From Circinella minor (Eukaryota; Mucoromycota; Mucoromycetes; Mucorales; Lichtheimiaceae), in contig JAEPRB010000152.1 in assembly GCA_016758965.1 (NCBI GenBank), positions 1 to 64,000 of the forward strand: DNA of 64,000 nucleotides, given 5' to 3'. The notes beneath the pieces were generated by a model. It did no database searches, was not told the origin of the DNA, and saw nothing but the letters and a program-made list of their open reading frames with translations. Positions 48,854 through 61,402 of this stretch are shown in pieces (within the stretch, counting starts at the first letter, position 1; every line of letters begins with the position of its first letter). Position numbers and translations under genes: made by a program.

Positions 48854-51559
48854 CAACGAAATATATTTAAAAAAAAAAAAGAAAGTATAGAAATAATTGT
48901 TAAGGAAAAAAAAAGAAATAGAGAATTCAAAATATCCACTTTTTATATATAAAAAAAAAAAAGAATGGTTCACAACGTTTTCTGATCCTCTGATCTTTAA
49001 ATGGACACCTTGGGAATTCGGCGCTCATACCGCCTTTTTCTTTTTCTTTTAAAATATCTCACATTGCTTCTTGATTTTTTTTTTGTATTGTTTTACCATT
49101 AGGCAATAAAACGTAATTGCTGACTGCTTATCATATTATCGTTTTTAATATTTCATAGTTAGGTTTCATTTATATATAGCCATCTTTCTTTAACTCTTCT
49201 GCCCCCCCGGATCCACCAGAACGATGACCTTTAGAAACCTATTTCAATTTGATATCTTGTACTACCATAAGAAAAAGTTTTCTGAAAAAGTATTACTGCG
49301 GTTGGTCAAGCAAAATGCTGGGTTTATAAGTTTTTCGAATCTCGGATAAATAGACGGCAAAAGTATCATAACGCACATCAAATAAAAGATACCAAAAACA
49401 GACAAAATATCTTTTTTTGGGTATAGTTTATTGTAAAAAAAAAAAGATTTCACTATAGATCAGATCAAATAAATTTTCTTTTTTAATAAAGAATGTACTG
49501 CTTATTAATATTAGAATACAATAAAGAAATTCAATGAATAAGTAAGTGTCGAATTTGGTATAAAACCAAATATTTTAAGTTATGTTTTTCTTTTTTTTTT
49601 TTTTTGGTTGTTGTCAAGAACAATTTATGGTTATATGATAAAAACCTAAGTTTCCTTTATTTGACATTACACAAACAATTGTTTACTAAAAATAATTTTA
49701 GTGCTCACCATCAAAAATGATGGATTTACTGAAAATACACCGAGATTGGGGTGCTGGGAAAATTATAAGATAGGATTTCGAATCGAAAATTAGATTAGAC
49801 CATGATTATTAATACGTATTTTCAAAGCAGTTTTGTTTTCAATTCTCTCTTTTTTTTTTCGAGTTTTCGGCGATACGTCCGTCCTTCCGGAATAAACACT
49901 TACTAGAGCAAATTCTGATAGAGCGGTTGTCCAATACGTAAGAAAGTACGAATGATTCTGGATGTCAAAACCCGTTCATGATCTTTAATCCGATAACTTT
50001 TGTACGACAATAAAATTTATATTAGGAAAGTACACGTTATTATGCGATTTTGTTAATATTGCGTAATGCAGTTTTATTTACTAGTATACGCGTCAAACCT
50101 TCTTTTGTAGCAGATTGTATTTCTTCTCTGGTAAAAAAAACCTTTTAATGTATCTAAGTGTATATATGTTTTCTGTGTACATTATTGAATAGTATATCCA
50201 ATGAAAGAAAGAGTATATAAAAGAAAACAAACTGAATGACCGGGTGGGGTCATATAAAAACTCTTCTTTTCTTTCTTGTATTATTATATATTGATTTTTT
50301 TTAAAGATTTACTTTCATCACAAATTCCTCAGTTTAGTTTTCAGTTTGAAAAATAACCCTAATATAAATTATAAAATCCGAGATTTTTTTTTATTTGAGT
50401 CGCAGTAATAGTAATTTTATAGTGAGTACTGCAGTACCAATTTATAAACGAATCAATCTATTTTCTTTTTTTTTCTGTACAGATCATTTTCATGGGGGAA
50501 CATGGTAAATCCAGGAGTATTTTGGTTTCAACGGGGATGGTGGAGAAGGTAAGTGCGGAGAAAACAATGACCATAAAAGACGAAACCGGTGGAGCCGCCG
50601 CAGCATAAACCCAACAATTCCCGATCATTCAGCTATTATCCAAATGTTCGGGTAGATCAACAAGAAGTCATCCACGGTACATAGATATATTGAGTTACTT
50701 TTCTTAGTACGTATATTATATGTTACGTACGTACTGAAGATATAATATAATATAGATGCGAGTGTTAATAATAAATATGACAGAAATTGTAACAAAACAC
50801 ATCAATTTATCAGGAATTTTCATTATTATTGATTCAATATAGGTACAAATAACATCAGATTCACAGCAGATTATGTGATCGACGGAGTCAAAACCTTAAC
50901 AAGTGCTACAAAAAGACTACTGCGTCTTCATCTCCTTGTTTGATGTGATGAGAGAAGATAACAAATAACATTATTTTGTTTCATTGAAAAAATAAACTGG
51001 TTTTTCTCTTCAAAAGGTCTAAAAACTCGAGAATTTAGTTTTTTTTTTTCTCTCGGCATGAACCACAGCTTTATTATGAAATGTCATGACGACATCGAAA
51101 AAATATGGAATGTTAAACGAACCTACCATTGTATATTTAGTGTGGACGGTTTGGGGGGATAGTTTTTTCATGGCTACGTATTGTCATATTTAATCGTTTT
51201 ATTGGTTTATACCAATGGTCCAATATCATTATATATAAATACAGTATAGTGTGTATAATACACCAACTATGTGTTTGTTATATAAATATTTATGTGTAAA
51301 ATAAATAAATAAATATATGCTTTTTCAGCTTAGTATATATAATAAATGAATATTCGATAACAACAGAGAAACAGGTTGTTTCTTTTTTATTGTTAACCTT
51401 AGGATTTAAAATGAGGATAATCTATTTTCTTTTAAACAAAAGTTTTTAATTATTTATACATTTACAAAATAAAATAATAGATTAATATATATATTATACG
51501 TATGTACACATTTAATAATATAATAATGGATAGTATATAATAATAAACTAATTTTTTTT
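48854..51559. other. Long intergenic region with a possible small gene
   Basis: About 2.7 kb between the ABC transporter promoter and the 3' end of TRM61. Most is AT-rich and featureless. The exception is 50485-50943, listed separately. Confidence 0.4.
50502..50943 (+). pseudogene. Possible small gene or gene remnant, unrecognised
   Basis: Several coding-like pieces sit together in less AT-rich DNA. From an ATG at 50502 a frame reads MVNPGVFWFQRGWWRR up to a GTAAGT donor. In the same frame further on, 50580-50676 reads TKPVEPPQHKPNNSRSFSYY, continuing PNVRVDQQEVIH, to a GTACAT donor-like site. After an acceptor at 50841-50842 the exon 50843-50943 reads TNNIRFTADYVIDGVKTLTS and ends KRLLRLHLLV before a stop; that junction is in frame. 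No workable intron joins the first and second pieces, because 31 nt is too short. The locus is therefore either broken or has a missing exon. No family was recognised. Confidence 0.35.
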
Positions 51560-53040
51560 TTAATTATCATTATCATTATTAGTAGAAGATTTTTCTTCTT
51601 TTTCTACAACTGAAGTTTCCATTAAATCATCATTTGCATCTAATGATTGAACATTATTTTCAATAGCAGGTAAAAAGGTAGCAAACGTTAAGTAACTTGT
51701 ATGACCTCGCGTTTCTAATGGTGTTTTTGATACCAACATCGTAGTAATCGATTCTTGTAATTCTGTTTCAGATACTTTTTCATTTCCTTCTTCTTCTAAA
51801 GATCGTTTTTTACCATGTGGTTGTCTTTGTCGTGCAGCTTGAATTGCATCTTCAAAACTTATTTTTTTAATAGGAGTTACATCATGACTTCGAACTAAAC
51901 ATTCATACATTGTGATGTCTAAAAAAAAATAAAAGACATAATATTTCATTTATTTAATATATTCATCTTTTAAATATATATATATATATATATATCAACA
52001 TTTCCCCTCCCCTCTCCCTCAGAAAACAATTGTTTTTTTTAAAGCTATATATATATATATGTATATTTACCAATAAATCCATTTTCATTTAATGCTTCTA
52101 CAGATCGAGCTACTTGTTCAATACAAGGACTAAATGTACAAATTTTGCCTGTTCGGTGTTGTAAAAATGCAGCTTTTGCTGAAGCAATGGCTTCCCATGG
52201 TGCAGGTAAATCCAAAAATACAGCATTGGCCACATTTTCCATACCAAATCCATTTTTACATACATCTCGTTGTTGAATTGTAATAATATCATTTAATCCA
52301 TGTTCAGAAAATTCTTTTGCTGCTGCGGCAGTACGTTCAGCATGGTATTCAAAAGTGTATAATTTGCCTGTGGGTGCAATGGTACGTGCAATCGAATGTG
52401 AAAATGATCCACTACCGGTACCTATTTTTTTTAATAGTTATCAATATATATATATATACATATATTAATTTGATTTGATGGATTTATTAATCATAAAAAT
52501 AAGTAATTTTTTTTTTTTTACCTGATTCAATAACTGTTGAACCAGGTTTCATATCAAGGTACGTTGAAATGAAAGAAATATCAGCAATATATAAAATTTG
52601 AGTTCGATGTGGAAGACAAAGTGTCCATAATTCTGGTGTTGGATGTAATAAGAAAACAAATCCTCTTTGTGTTGTAGAAATCATCTATTGCATTATTTAA
52701 TATATTAAGTTTTTTTTTTTTTTTTAATGCATTAAAGAAAAAGATATTTTTTTTTATTTTGCTCTATTACCTTGGATCCATATTCTTTTCCAATCATATC
52801 ATCATGTTTAAATACACCATATCGATTTCTTATTTCATCACCTTTTTTAACGAAAATAGATAACATATTATCTCGTGTCTATTTTATTTTTATTTTTTAT
52901 TAATAAAATGTTAATAATGAATTCATGTAAAAAAAAAAAAAAAACTTTTTGTTTTCAATTTTAATTATTATATACTTTACCACATGAACAAGAACATGAT
53001 CTCCTTCTTCAATATGTGTTTTCCAACCAGTAAATCCCAT
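51560..53040 (-). CDS. TRM61: tRNA (adenine58-N1)-methyltransferase catalytic subunit
   Basis: Five exons (52981-53040, 52771-52878, 52522-52684, 52071-52421, 51560-51918) join to 346 residues. The N-terminal domain begins KTHIEEGDHVLVHVTRDNML. The Rossmann domain shows motif I (VIESGTGSGSFSHSIAR), a second SAM-contact strand (LYTFEYHAERTAAA) and NAVFLDLPAPWEAIASAK with the DLPAPW motif. It ends in FSPCIEQVARSVEAL. With Trm6 this subunit makes m1A58 in nuclear tRNAs, including initiator tRNA, using S-adenosylmethionine. The C-terminal tail is acidic and Ser/Asn-rich. The start at 53040 is the first ATG of an uninterrupted frame. About twelve upstream codons (through RSKLKQ) are open but have no ATG before an acceptor-like site, so a further 5' exon is possible. 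Confidence 0.94.
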
Positions 53041-53241
53041 TTGTTTTAATTTTGATCGATGAAGGGATATGTCAACTTTTTTAAAAAAAAACGAGAGAAA
53101 AGAAACAAGCTACACAGTGGCTTGATTTAAAAAAAAATACCCTTATTTGGAGGTGTAAAGGAAACACGAAAAGTTTACCTCCGCTCTATCTCTCTCTCTC
53201 TTTTTTTTTTTTTTTCCTGTTCTGAACTACCATAATAACTT
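53041..53241. promoter_or_regulatory. Divergent promoter region (TRM61 / MIS14-like)
   Basis: Only 201 bases separate the two start codons, with a CT tract then T run at 53186-53215 before the + strand gene. Shared regulation is plausible but no specific site is visible. Confidence 0.4.
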
Positions 53242-53422
53242 ATGCATAATTCGAGTACAACGAAAATTCAATTAGAGAGTAAAAACGATTTTTACGATGC
53301 ATTAGAAGATATAAATGAAGTGAGCGATCAAATCATAAAACATTCATTTAAAAAAGAAAATACAGAACTTGAACATCTTGTACGCAAACGAATGAATGAT
53401 GTAAATATCTCTGTTTTCTCCT

Positions 53423-53453
<31 letters not shown>

Positions 53454-54224
53454 CGAAATGAAGTAAATAAGATATATTCACACATAGATATAAAAATATG
53501 TATCTTGTTATTGTAGTTTATTAAAGAAGTAGCACAAATTGCGTCGTCTAGTATACAAATAAATAATGATGAATCGATTGATTTAAAAGTATTTGATTTA
53601 GGTAAAATACTATCTTGATAACATATATATAAGAAACTGTACTCATTAGAAATATCTATATCTATATATGTATTATAGAGCCATATGATGTACTACTTGA
53701 TGAACAAGTAGATGGTGTACAAGAACAAGTTCAATCATTACTTGAAAATATTATTTATCAAAGAAGAAGTGCAATTGGACAATTAGAGCCTCTTGCAAAA
53801 GAAGTTGTTTCACATCAAGCATCAGTTGATAAAACATTTTCTGATAATAATACTAACACTAATGATAATGATGAAAATAATCAAGAAGAACAAGGCATAT
53901 ATAAATCTATTATTTCAAGTGGCAATCAAAAGAGAAAAACAACTTACTAACATTAATAATTTTCATTACTAGAATCAGATCAATCAGAGTACCTTAATAC
54001 CATATTAAAAGAATACCAAGAGGCAATGCAATTAGATCTTCACCTTGACAAGGTTCATATTTTTTTTTTTTTTTTTTTTTTTACTCTTTCTCTCTTACTA
54101 TTAAACAAATAACTAACTCTATTTTTTAAAACAAACACAAAAAACAAATGATTAGACACTCGGGGAAACCAAGTTGGAAACTGAACAATTAATTGATGTT
54201 CTTAAAGCTGGCAAATTATTATAA
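53242..54224 (+). CDS. Mis14/Nsl1-like kinetochore protein
   Basis: Five exons (53242-53400, 53517-53601, 53679 to 53894 or 53918, 53973-54052, 54156-54224) join to 202 or 210 residues. The middle contains EPYDVLLDEQVDGVQEQVQS, continuing into IIYQRRSAIGQL. That resembles the conserved EPxD...LR/RR segment of Mis14/Nsl1, a subunit of the Mis12 (MIND) kinetochore complex. The flanks are predicted helical and acidic, as in that family. The identification rests on this one motif and on size, so it is moderately sure. Exon 3 ends either at a GC donor after 53894 or at a GTGGCA donor after 53918. A perfect TTACTAAC branch site (53943-53950) serves either. Confidence 0.6.
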
Positions 54225-54467
54225 TAAATCAAATATATGTGTATAAATGTAGTGTCATAGTTTTTTTTTTTTTTTTAGTTTGGAATAAAAATGAAATTGG
54301 TGTAACTGTCAATTTGGTTGTCATACCAACGAGGACCTTTTTTTTTTTTGGTGTTGGGACAAGATAATCCTTTCTCTTTTTTTCTCTCGCTTTACTCTCT
54401 CTCTCTCTCTTTTTTCTTTCTTTCTCTGTATTATTTTCTTTTTTTTTTTCACAAACTCATTAACATC

Positions 54468-57400
54468 ATGACATCACCAATCAACAATGATTCTCAACAA
54501 GACACTCCTCCTGTTATGAATGAACGTAAAACGGGTTGGAGAGCTATTCAAATTAAAACTCCTGGAAGTAATAATAATGGGAATAACAAAAAAGAGAAAA
54601 AATCAGAATCACAAGAAGAAAAGAAAGAATCTTCTAATGAAAATAATCAACAACAACAAGGAGAAGAAGGAAATGAACAACAAAAGGAGGATGATAATGA
54701 TAAAGAAGAACCGAATAATAATGAACTATCGATGGTATTAAGTGCACTTCGAGGTACTGTTGCATCTCAAAAATCTACAACACGTGAAAATCCTTTACCA
54801 ATATCTACAACAACAAATCATCAACAATCATTTGAAGAGGAACCATCCTCCCCGTTACCTACATCAACAACAACAAGAAATGCACGTGCAGATAAAATTA
54901 TTGCTGCTGCAGAAGCAGCTAGAGATGAAGCTGAAAATAAAGGATATCATATACTTGATAACATTGATGTAGAAGCTGCAAATAATGGTTTTATTGATGA
55001 TGATGAAGAAGATGATGAACAAACAAAAAAGAAAAAAGAACAACAACAAAATACGAGTGAACCTACAACACCTATTCCAGCACAATTTAGTCCTCAACAA
55101 GAATTAACAAAGATGGAAAAACATCGTATTGAATTACCGGCAGATAAAAACATGGCAGATTATGTTACACCACCTACACCAGGTACACCTCCTCCATCCG
55201 ATCCAGCTTATAGTGAACAACTTCAACAAGCTCAAACTCCAAAAACGCCTACATCACCCTCTCCAACACCTTCCAAAACTATTGAAGAAATAGATCGAAC
55301 TATAAAAGCAAATACATTAAGTCCAAGAGAGCAAGAGAAATATGGTAATGAAAAAAGGAACCAAAACTTATGTGTGTGTGTGTGTGTGTGAAAAAAAAAA
55401 GTTTGCTTGACATGTGGTGGGGGGGGGAATGAAAAAAAAAATAATAATAATTAAGCTAAAAAAAAAAAAATTCTGGGCGGGGATTATAGATAAAACTATG
55501 CTTGATGGCATGGAAGCATTTTTCAATAATCAATTTGAAGAAGCTGAAACTTTATTTAAATCCAAGGCTGATGAGTAAGTTTTCTTTTTCTAATAGTAAA
55601 TAATAATAATAATAATAATAAAAATATCATTGTAAAAAAAAAAAAAAACAAATATGATAGTGATTTAACATATTTATTATCATATTATTTTTAGAGACCC
55701 ATTATATTCTTTGGGATTAGGTGCCATGTCATTTATTAAAGCACTTTCGGTAAGATTTCTATGTTCTTTTGTGTGTGTGTGTGAAGGGAAAAGAATGGAT
55801 GGATAAAATAATAACTGATCATAATTTTTTAAAAAAAATAGACATCAGATCCAGAAAATGCTGAAAAGGCTACTACACAATTAACAGCAACCTATGAATT
55901 TGCTAATGGACAAATTTTAGCAGCATCAGCAAAAAAACCTTTAAAAGATACTGTTTCACATTATATTACTAATTTAATAGGTAATAATAGTACTGGATTA
56001 CCTACCAATACACCTCCTTTACCATCAGAATATATGAAAGGAAGACCTATGTTTATAACCAATGGTGCTCTTAGAGCTCATGTTATCAAGGCTGAATGTT
56101 GTCTTTTGATGGCCATGTTATATCTTACTCAAGAAACTGTAGTGGGTTATCTTAAAGCAGGTTTAAATTTACGACGAGGTATTTAATATATATATATATA
56201 TATATATATCTGTATTACTTGCAAACATAAGAATATAATATAACAGTTTTTTTTTTTTTTGTTCATGATATTATTCAGCATATAATAGTTATAGTTTGGT
56301 ATGGCAAGAATATAAAAAAATGGGTCAAGAATTTAATCGATATTTAGATAAAGATACAATTTCAGCCATTCAGTTTGGGTAACAATGATAATGATAATAA
56401 TAAATAAATAGATTGTACGAAAAAAAGAAATATTAACTAATTATTTTTTTTAAAATAGTATTGGATCTGTTCATATCTTATTATCTTCTTTACCTACCAA
56501 AATCTTAAAAATTGTATCAGCTTTTGGATGGAAAGCAGATAAACATTTAGGATTTGCATTACTTAAACTTTGTATGGATGGACAACGTATTCGTTCACCT
56601 TTGGCTTCAATGATGTAAAGTATTATTCAAAAAAAAAAATTATTATTGTTATTATTATTAATTATAACATGTATTGTTATTTTTAGGTTACTTTCTTATT
56701 ATGTTACATTAATGTCTTACTGTCCACAAGTACTTACACGTGAACTTCTTGAACCTTCTATTGAGATATTGCTGAATGCACAACAAATATTTCCCAATTC
56801 TGCTTTATTCTTATATTATGCTGGAAGAATTTCTCGATTATCAAGAAATATTCCATTATCGACTCAATCCTTTATGTATACTTATCAAGTCAGTCAAGGT
56901 GCTTTATGGGCTGAACATGGCATGGGTTACTTGGCAACACATGAAATGTCATTTAATTGTGTAATCGAATTGGATTGGGCTAGTGCAGCTTTACGTACGA
57001 TGGAACTTCAAGATAAATATGGTTCTCCAGCATTTAACAAATACTTTTATGGTGTTTGTATGGAAATGTTGGGTAATCGTAGTGAAGCCATTTTATCCTT
57101 TGCTGAAGCAACTACTTTATTCATCAACACACCAAAAAAGAAGAGAACTCAAATTGAACAATTTATTGAACATCGAATTCAATTTTTTGAAAAAAGTGGA
57201 TATCAAGATATGGATTATGTTTTACCTGGATTTGAAGTTTGTTATTTATGGAATATGTTTTCTTGTATGCAACCCAATCGTTTGGAAAGTTGTTTGGAAC
57301 AAATAGAAACTACTTTAAATGTGATTTACAAACGTGAAAAAGAAGAATATCAAGTTCGTACTTTAGAATTAATGCCTACATTACCACCTCCAAATTATTA

Positions 57401-57973
57401 TGATCAGCGTGCTATTTTATTATTGTGTAAAGCCAATATTTTGAGTTGTTTAGGTCAAAGTTCGGATGCTATTGCTCATTTAAATTGGATTGTGGATCAT
57501 AAAGATCGTATTCATTATTCAAAATGGATATTACCTTATGCTTATTGGTAAAGAAATAATTTTATTTTTTAAAAATTATTACGTAGGAAAAAAAAAAAAC
57601 TGATGATTATTCTTTTTTATTTGTATAAATTTAGGGAGTCAGGTGTTATTTCATGGTACATGGGAGAATTGAAACGAGCACGGGCCTTATGGACATCTGC
57701 ATTGACACATTCTGGTTATGATTTTGAATATAGATTAGCTATTGTAAGTATAATAAAAGGACTATCATTATTTAGTTTAACTGACTCATAACATTATTAT
57801 TATTATTATTATTTTAGCAACTTAATTTGGCTATTAATCATGCCATTGAAATGGGTGTACCTGATTCACCTTCTCTTAAAGTTTCAGAAAGTCAAACAAC
57901 GAATAATGGTCGAAAACGTTTACCAGTTACAAATCCTCATCCTATTCATGCTGCTGCAACAGCTCAAGGTTAA
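54468..57973 (+). CDS. Iml2/TTC39-family tetratricopeptide protein
   Basis: Nine exons (54468-55344, 55490-55574, 55695-55749, 55842-56178, 56279-56378, 56459-56614, 56687-57547, 57635-57743, 57818-57973) join to 911 residues. The first ~290 residues are low complexity: Asn/Gln/Glu-rich, then Pro/Thr-rich (TPGTPPPSDP). The Iml2/TTC39 domain then starts at LDGMEAFFNNQFEEAETLFK and covers the rest. Typical parts are DPLYSLGLGAMSFIKAL, VWQEYKKMG, FGIGSVHILLSSLPTKI with LKIVSAFGWKADKHLGFALL, and TPR-like helices with ALFLYYAGRISRL. In yeast Iml2 is linked to lipid-droplet and inclusion-body clearance; animal TTC39 proteins affect lipid metabolism and Rab binding. The exact function here is open. 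Confidence 0.92.
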
Positions 57974-58231
57974 ATATCTCATTCCCTGCTTTCTATATGA
58001 TATTATGACTCTTTTTTTTTTTTTTTTTTTTTTTACGTACGTACAATCAATAAAAATTGTTAATTTTTTCAAAAGAAGAAATTTTTAATATGTGCAAACA
58101 AGAAAAAAAAAATAAGTGTAGAGAGAGGGGGGGGAAGGAGGACATATACACAAAAGAGAAAGGGTAAAAGATAAGATGATATATAAATTATTATAGGTAT
58201 ATATATATATATATATACTTTATGTTATGTT

Positions 58232-59341
58232 TTACAAAAAACCACCATAATTTCGAGTAGCAATTGTTATTACATTATCATATTCTTGAAAATAGAACCA
58301 TTCTTTATCACAAGAAGCCATTTGATGACAAATATCACTCAAGAATTGAATCAACCAAGATACTTGATAATGATAAGAAGCTTGAATAATGTGTTGAGGA
58401 GGATCCAAAATTCTTAGCAACAAAGACCATTGATAAGGTAATAATAATAATAAATTATTACTATTCGAATGAAGTGGAGATTCTTTAAAATTTTTTAAAA
58501 CACTACTCATTTCCAAAATCACCATACGACCCAAATAAGCTTTTCCAAAAAGATATTTTCGAATTTCTGGTATAGCTGATAAACCTTCTCGAGCAATCAC
58601 TAATAATCCAACAAGTGTCACCAATGAAGAAGAAGAAGAAGAAGAAGAAGAGGAAGATCGTGTAGTAGATGTATGTAATATATTTGTACACCATCGAACT
58701 AAAGATTGAATTTCTTGTGCTAATTCTGGTTCATTTGCAAATTGTTCTGAAGGTCGTAAATGATCCAAACTATGAATAATAAATTGTGCACGTTTTTGAA
58801 TAGTTAATATTTCTTGATAATGACAAAAACTATTCTTATTTTCTTGATTTTTATAATCATTGATTGGATGATTATTAGTTTGTTCTTGTTCTTGTAGTTG
58901 TAGTTTTTGATGATATTGAGTACTTGGTTGATATTCTTCAATCATTTGTAAAATAATACGTGGACATTTCATAGCGGTTGTAGTAATAATTTGACATAAA
59001 GCCATTCGAGATAAACCATTCATCCATGTTTGTAATGACCATGTATCATAAGGTATCATATGAATTCCAGCATCTTGTACAAATTTTTCATCAAATAAAC
59101 CTGCAATATCGGCATTAACAAATAATGTAGATTCTGACATGAAACTAACATTTGTTTTACTACTATTATAAGAATCGTTTGAAAGTGTCGATGAGGATGA
59201 GGATGAGGTTGTTGTTGTTGTTGTTGACAAATTATTATCATTAGTATTAGTATTAGTAGTAGTAGTAGTAGAATGAGCAATTCGATCAAGACCAATGATT
59301 GATAGGAGATAAGTAAATAATCGTTTTGATGTTGTAGCCAT
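58232..59341 (-). CDS. Intronless gene of unknown function
   Basis: A single uninterrupted frame of 369 residues, starting MATTSKRLFTYLLSIIGLDR. The upstream in-frame extension to 59428 is low complexity and less likely. The N-terminus has a Thr/Asn/Ser tract. The rest is leucine-rich and helical, for example SRMALCQIITTTAMKCPRII, LVTLVGLLVIAREGLSAIPE with YLFGKAYLGRMVILEMSSV, and LPYQWSLLLRIL. A poly-Ser tract separates two halves. There is no signal peptide and no obvious membrane span. I do not recognise a family; an armadillo-like helical fold is a guess. It converges on the Iml2 gene with a 258-bp spacer. Lack of introns is unusual for this window. Confidence 0.8.
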   Translation of the reverse strand: MATTSKRLFTYLLSIIGLDRIAHSTTTTTNTNTNDNNLSTTTTTTSSSSSSTLSNDSYNSSKTNVSFMSESTLFVNADIAGLFDEKFVQDAGIHMIPYDTWSLQTWMNGLSRMALCQIITTTAMKCPRIILQMIEEYQPSTQYHQKLQLQEQEQTNNHPINDYKNQENKNSFCHYQEILTIQKRAQFIIHSLDHLRPSEQFANEPELAQEIQSLVRWCTNILHTSTTRSSSSSSSSSSSLVTLVGLLVIAREGLSAIPEIRKYLFGKAYLGRMVILEMSSVLKNFKESPLHSNSNNLLLLLPYQWSLLLRILDPPQHIIQASYHYQVSWLIQFLSDICHQMASCDKEWFYFQEYDNVITIATRNYGGFL

Positions 59342-59557
59342 GGAAAGTATGTAATAAAAAAAGGGGGGGGAGGGGAGAGTAGAAAGTTGTTGTGTTAGGG
59401 TATATAAATAGTATATAAAAAGCAACAAGAGGGATTAAGGGGAGGGGAAAAGTGTTTTGAGGGCTAAATTATATTTATATGAGAAAAAGCAAAAAAAAAA
59501 AAAAAAAAAAGGAAAAAGAAAACGGAAAAAGATATTTTTTTTTTTTTTAATATTTTT

Positions 59558-59595
<38 letters not shown>

Positions 59596-60790
59596 AAAGT
59601 GAAATATTACTTTAGGTTAACTTGTTAATGATAATAATAATAATAATGAGATGGTTTTACGTTTTTTTGCTTCTTTTATGTAGGCATGAGGATATCTTGT
59701 TAAATAATCAAAGTCCAAAGAAGCAAAATGAATCATCTAGTTTCAATTTTTTTTTATTTATATTGTACGTATATCCGTTCTTTTGATATAAATTGAAAAA
59801 GAAAAAAGAAGACTTTCCTTTTAATATATATATGAAAAAAAAAAAAAGATTTTAATGATTAGAAAAAATGAGTTTCTTTTTCTCTTTTGATATACAATTT
59901 CTTTCACAGTACTTTATTTATTTTCGTTTTGTATCCGTTTGTATGTCAAAAGAAAATGGTATCTATAATTGTGTTGGGTAAAAAAAAGATTAGAGTGAAA
60001 GAGAGAGGAAAGAAAAGAAAAAAGGGGATTATTTTATATAAAAAGAAACTGTTCCGCTGACTTTTGGTCAGATGATTTACAACACAAGACATCCCATCCC
60101 CCTTAATCTACTAATTAATAATGTCTGTGTGTGGTTTATAAATGACGTAATAACTTTTTTGAACAAAATAATGATAATCCGTTATTTTTAAAATATTTAT
60201 GTTATTAATTTGTCACATTTAATTTAATTATAGCTTAATAGTAGTAGTAGTCTAGTCATTTAATTCATCACAAAATACACAAAGTAATCTATTGTTTTAC
60301 GTACTTGGTAATAAAAAATAAATATCCTTTCATTTTTTATTCTTTAAAGTTATTATAACTATGTACTACAAGTGTAGTAAAATGAACTTATTCTAAATTG
60401 AATGAAATGATCAAATTAAAAGAAGTATTCTATTTGGTGGTTAAAGGTATTGCGGTAACTTAAAAAAAAAAAAAAACGCGTTTAGCAAGAGTGGCGAATT
60501 TTTTTTTTATAGACCACGCGACGTGTTATCTAGTTCTCTTTCTCTCTCTCTTTTTTTCCCTTACGTTCCTTTTTATCCCTTTTGTCTTCTTTTTTCTTTA
60601 AAAAACACTTTTTCTTTTTCTTTCTCTCTTTTTTATTTTTATTTTTATTTTTTACATTTCTATTCTTTTAACTCTTCTTTTTCTTTTTTTATAAATAGTC
60701 ATTGTCCCTTAAGTTCATTCTTTTCTTTTTTATTTTGCATAACCTACGGTTCCCCCCCTTCCCCAATTGTTTCTTTTTTTTTTTTTTAAC
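59342..60790. promoter_or_regulatory. Long divergent promoter region with homopolymer tracts
   Basis: About 1.45 kb between two divergent starts. It has an A run at 59491-59511, T runs at 59536-59591 (interrupted), and a pyrimidine-rich leader at 60530-60789 directly before the RING-finger start. No RNA gene or short protein gene was recognised. Confidence 0.4.
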
Positions 60791-61367
60791 ATGGGAATTA
60801 AACGAACAGTACTCATTGATGAACCATTTCCTGATCTTTTTTGTGGTTTATGTCAAGGTTTGTTTTAATTAATTATTATTCTATTCTGCTTGAATTGTAA
60901 AAAAAAAAAAGAAAGATAATGAGGTTTTAATTATTATTATTATTATTATTATTATTTTAGAGATCTTGGACGACCCAGTTCAAGTTCGTTGTCCTGAAGG
61001 TAAACAAAAGAAAAAAAAAATTTAATTGAAAAATAAAAAAAAAATAAAAATAAAAACTCTTTAATAATAATAAACTATTATTATTATTCATTAGATCATA
61101 TGTTTTGTAATAGTTGTATTGAAAATTATTTACAACAAAGTCGAACGTGTCCACATTGTTTAACAGATCTTGACCCCTCTTTATTTCAACCATCCAAATT
61201 TGTTCAACGTCAAATTGGTAGATTACGTGTAAGATGTATATATCATGAATCAGGATGTACTTGGCAAGGTATATTATCTGATACGCATCCAAATGAGGTA
61301 AAATTAATTTTTAAATGTAAAGAAGAAAGAAAGAGGAGATAGGATAAACAATAAAAAATATGAATAA

Positions 61368-61402
<35 letters not shown>

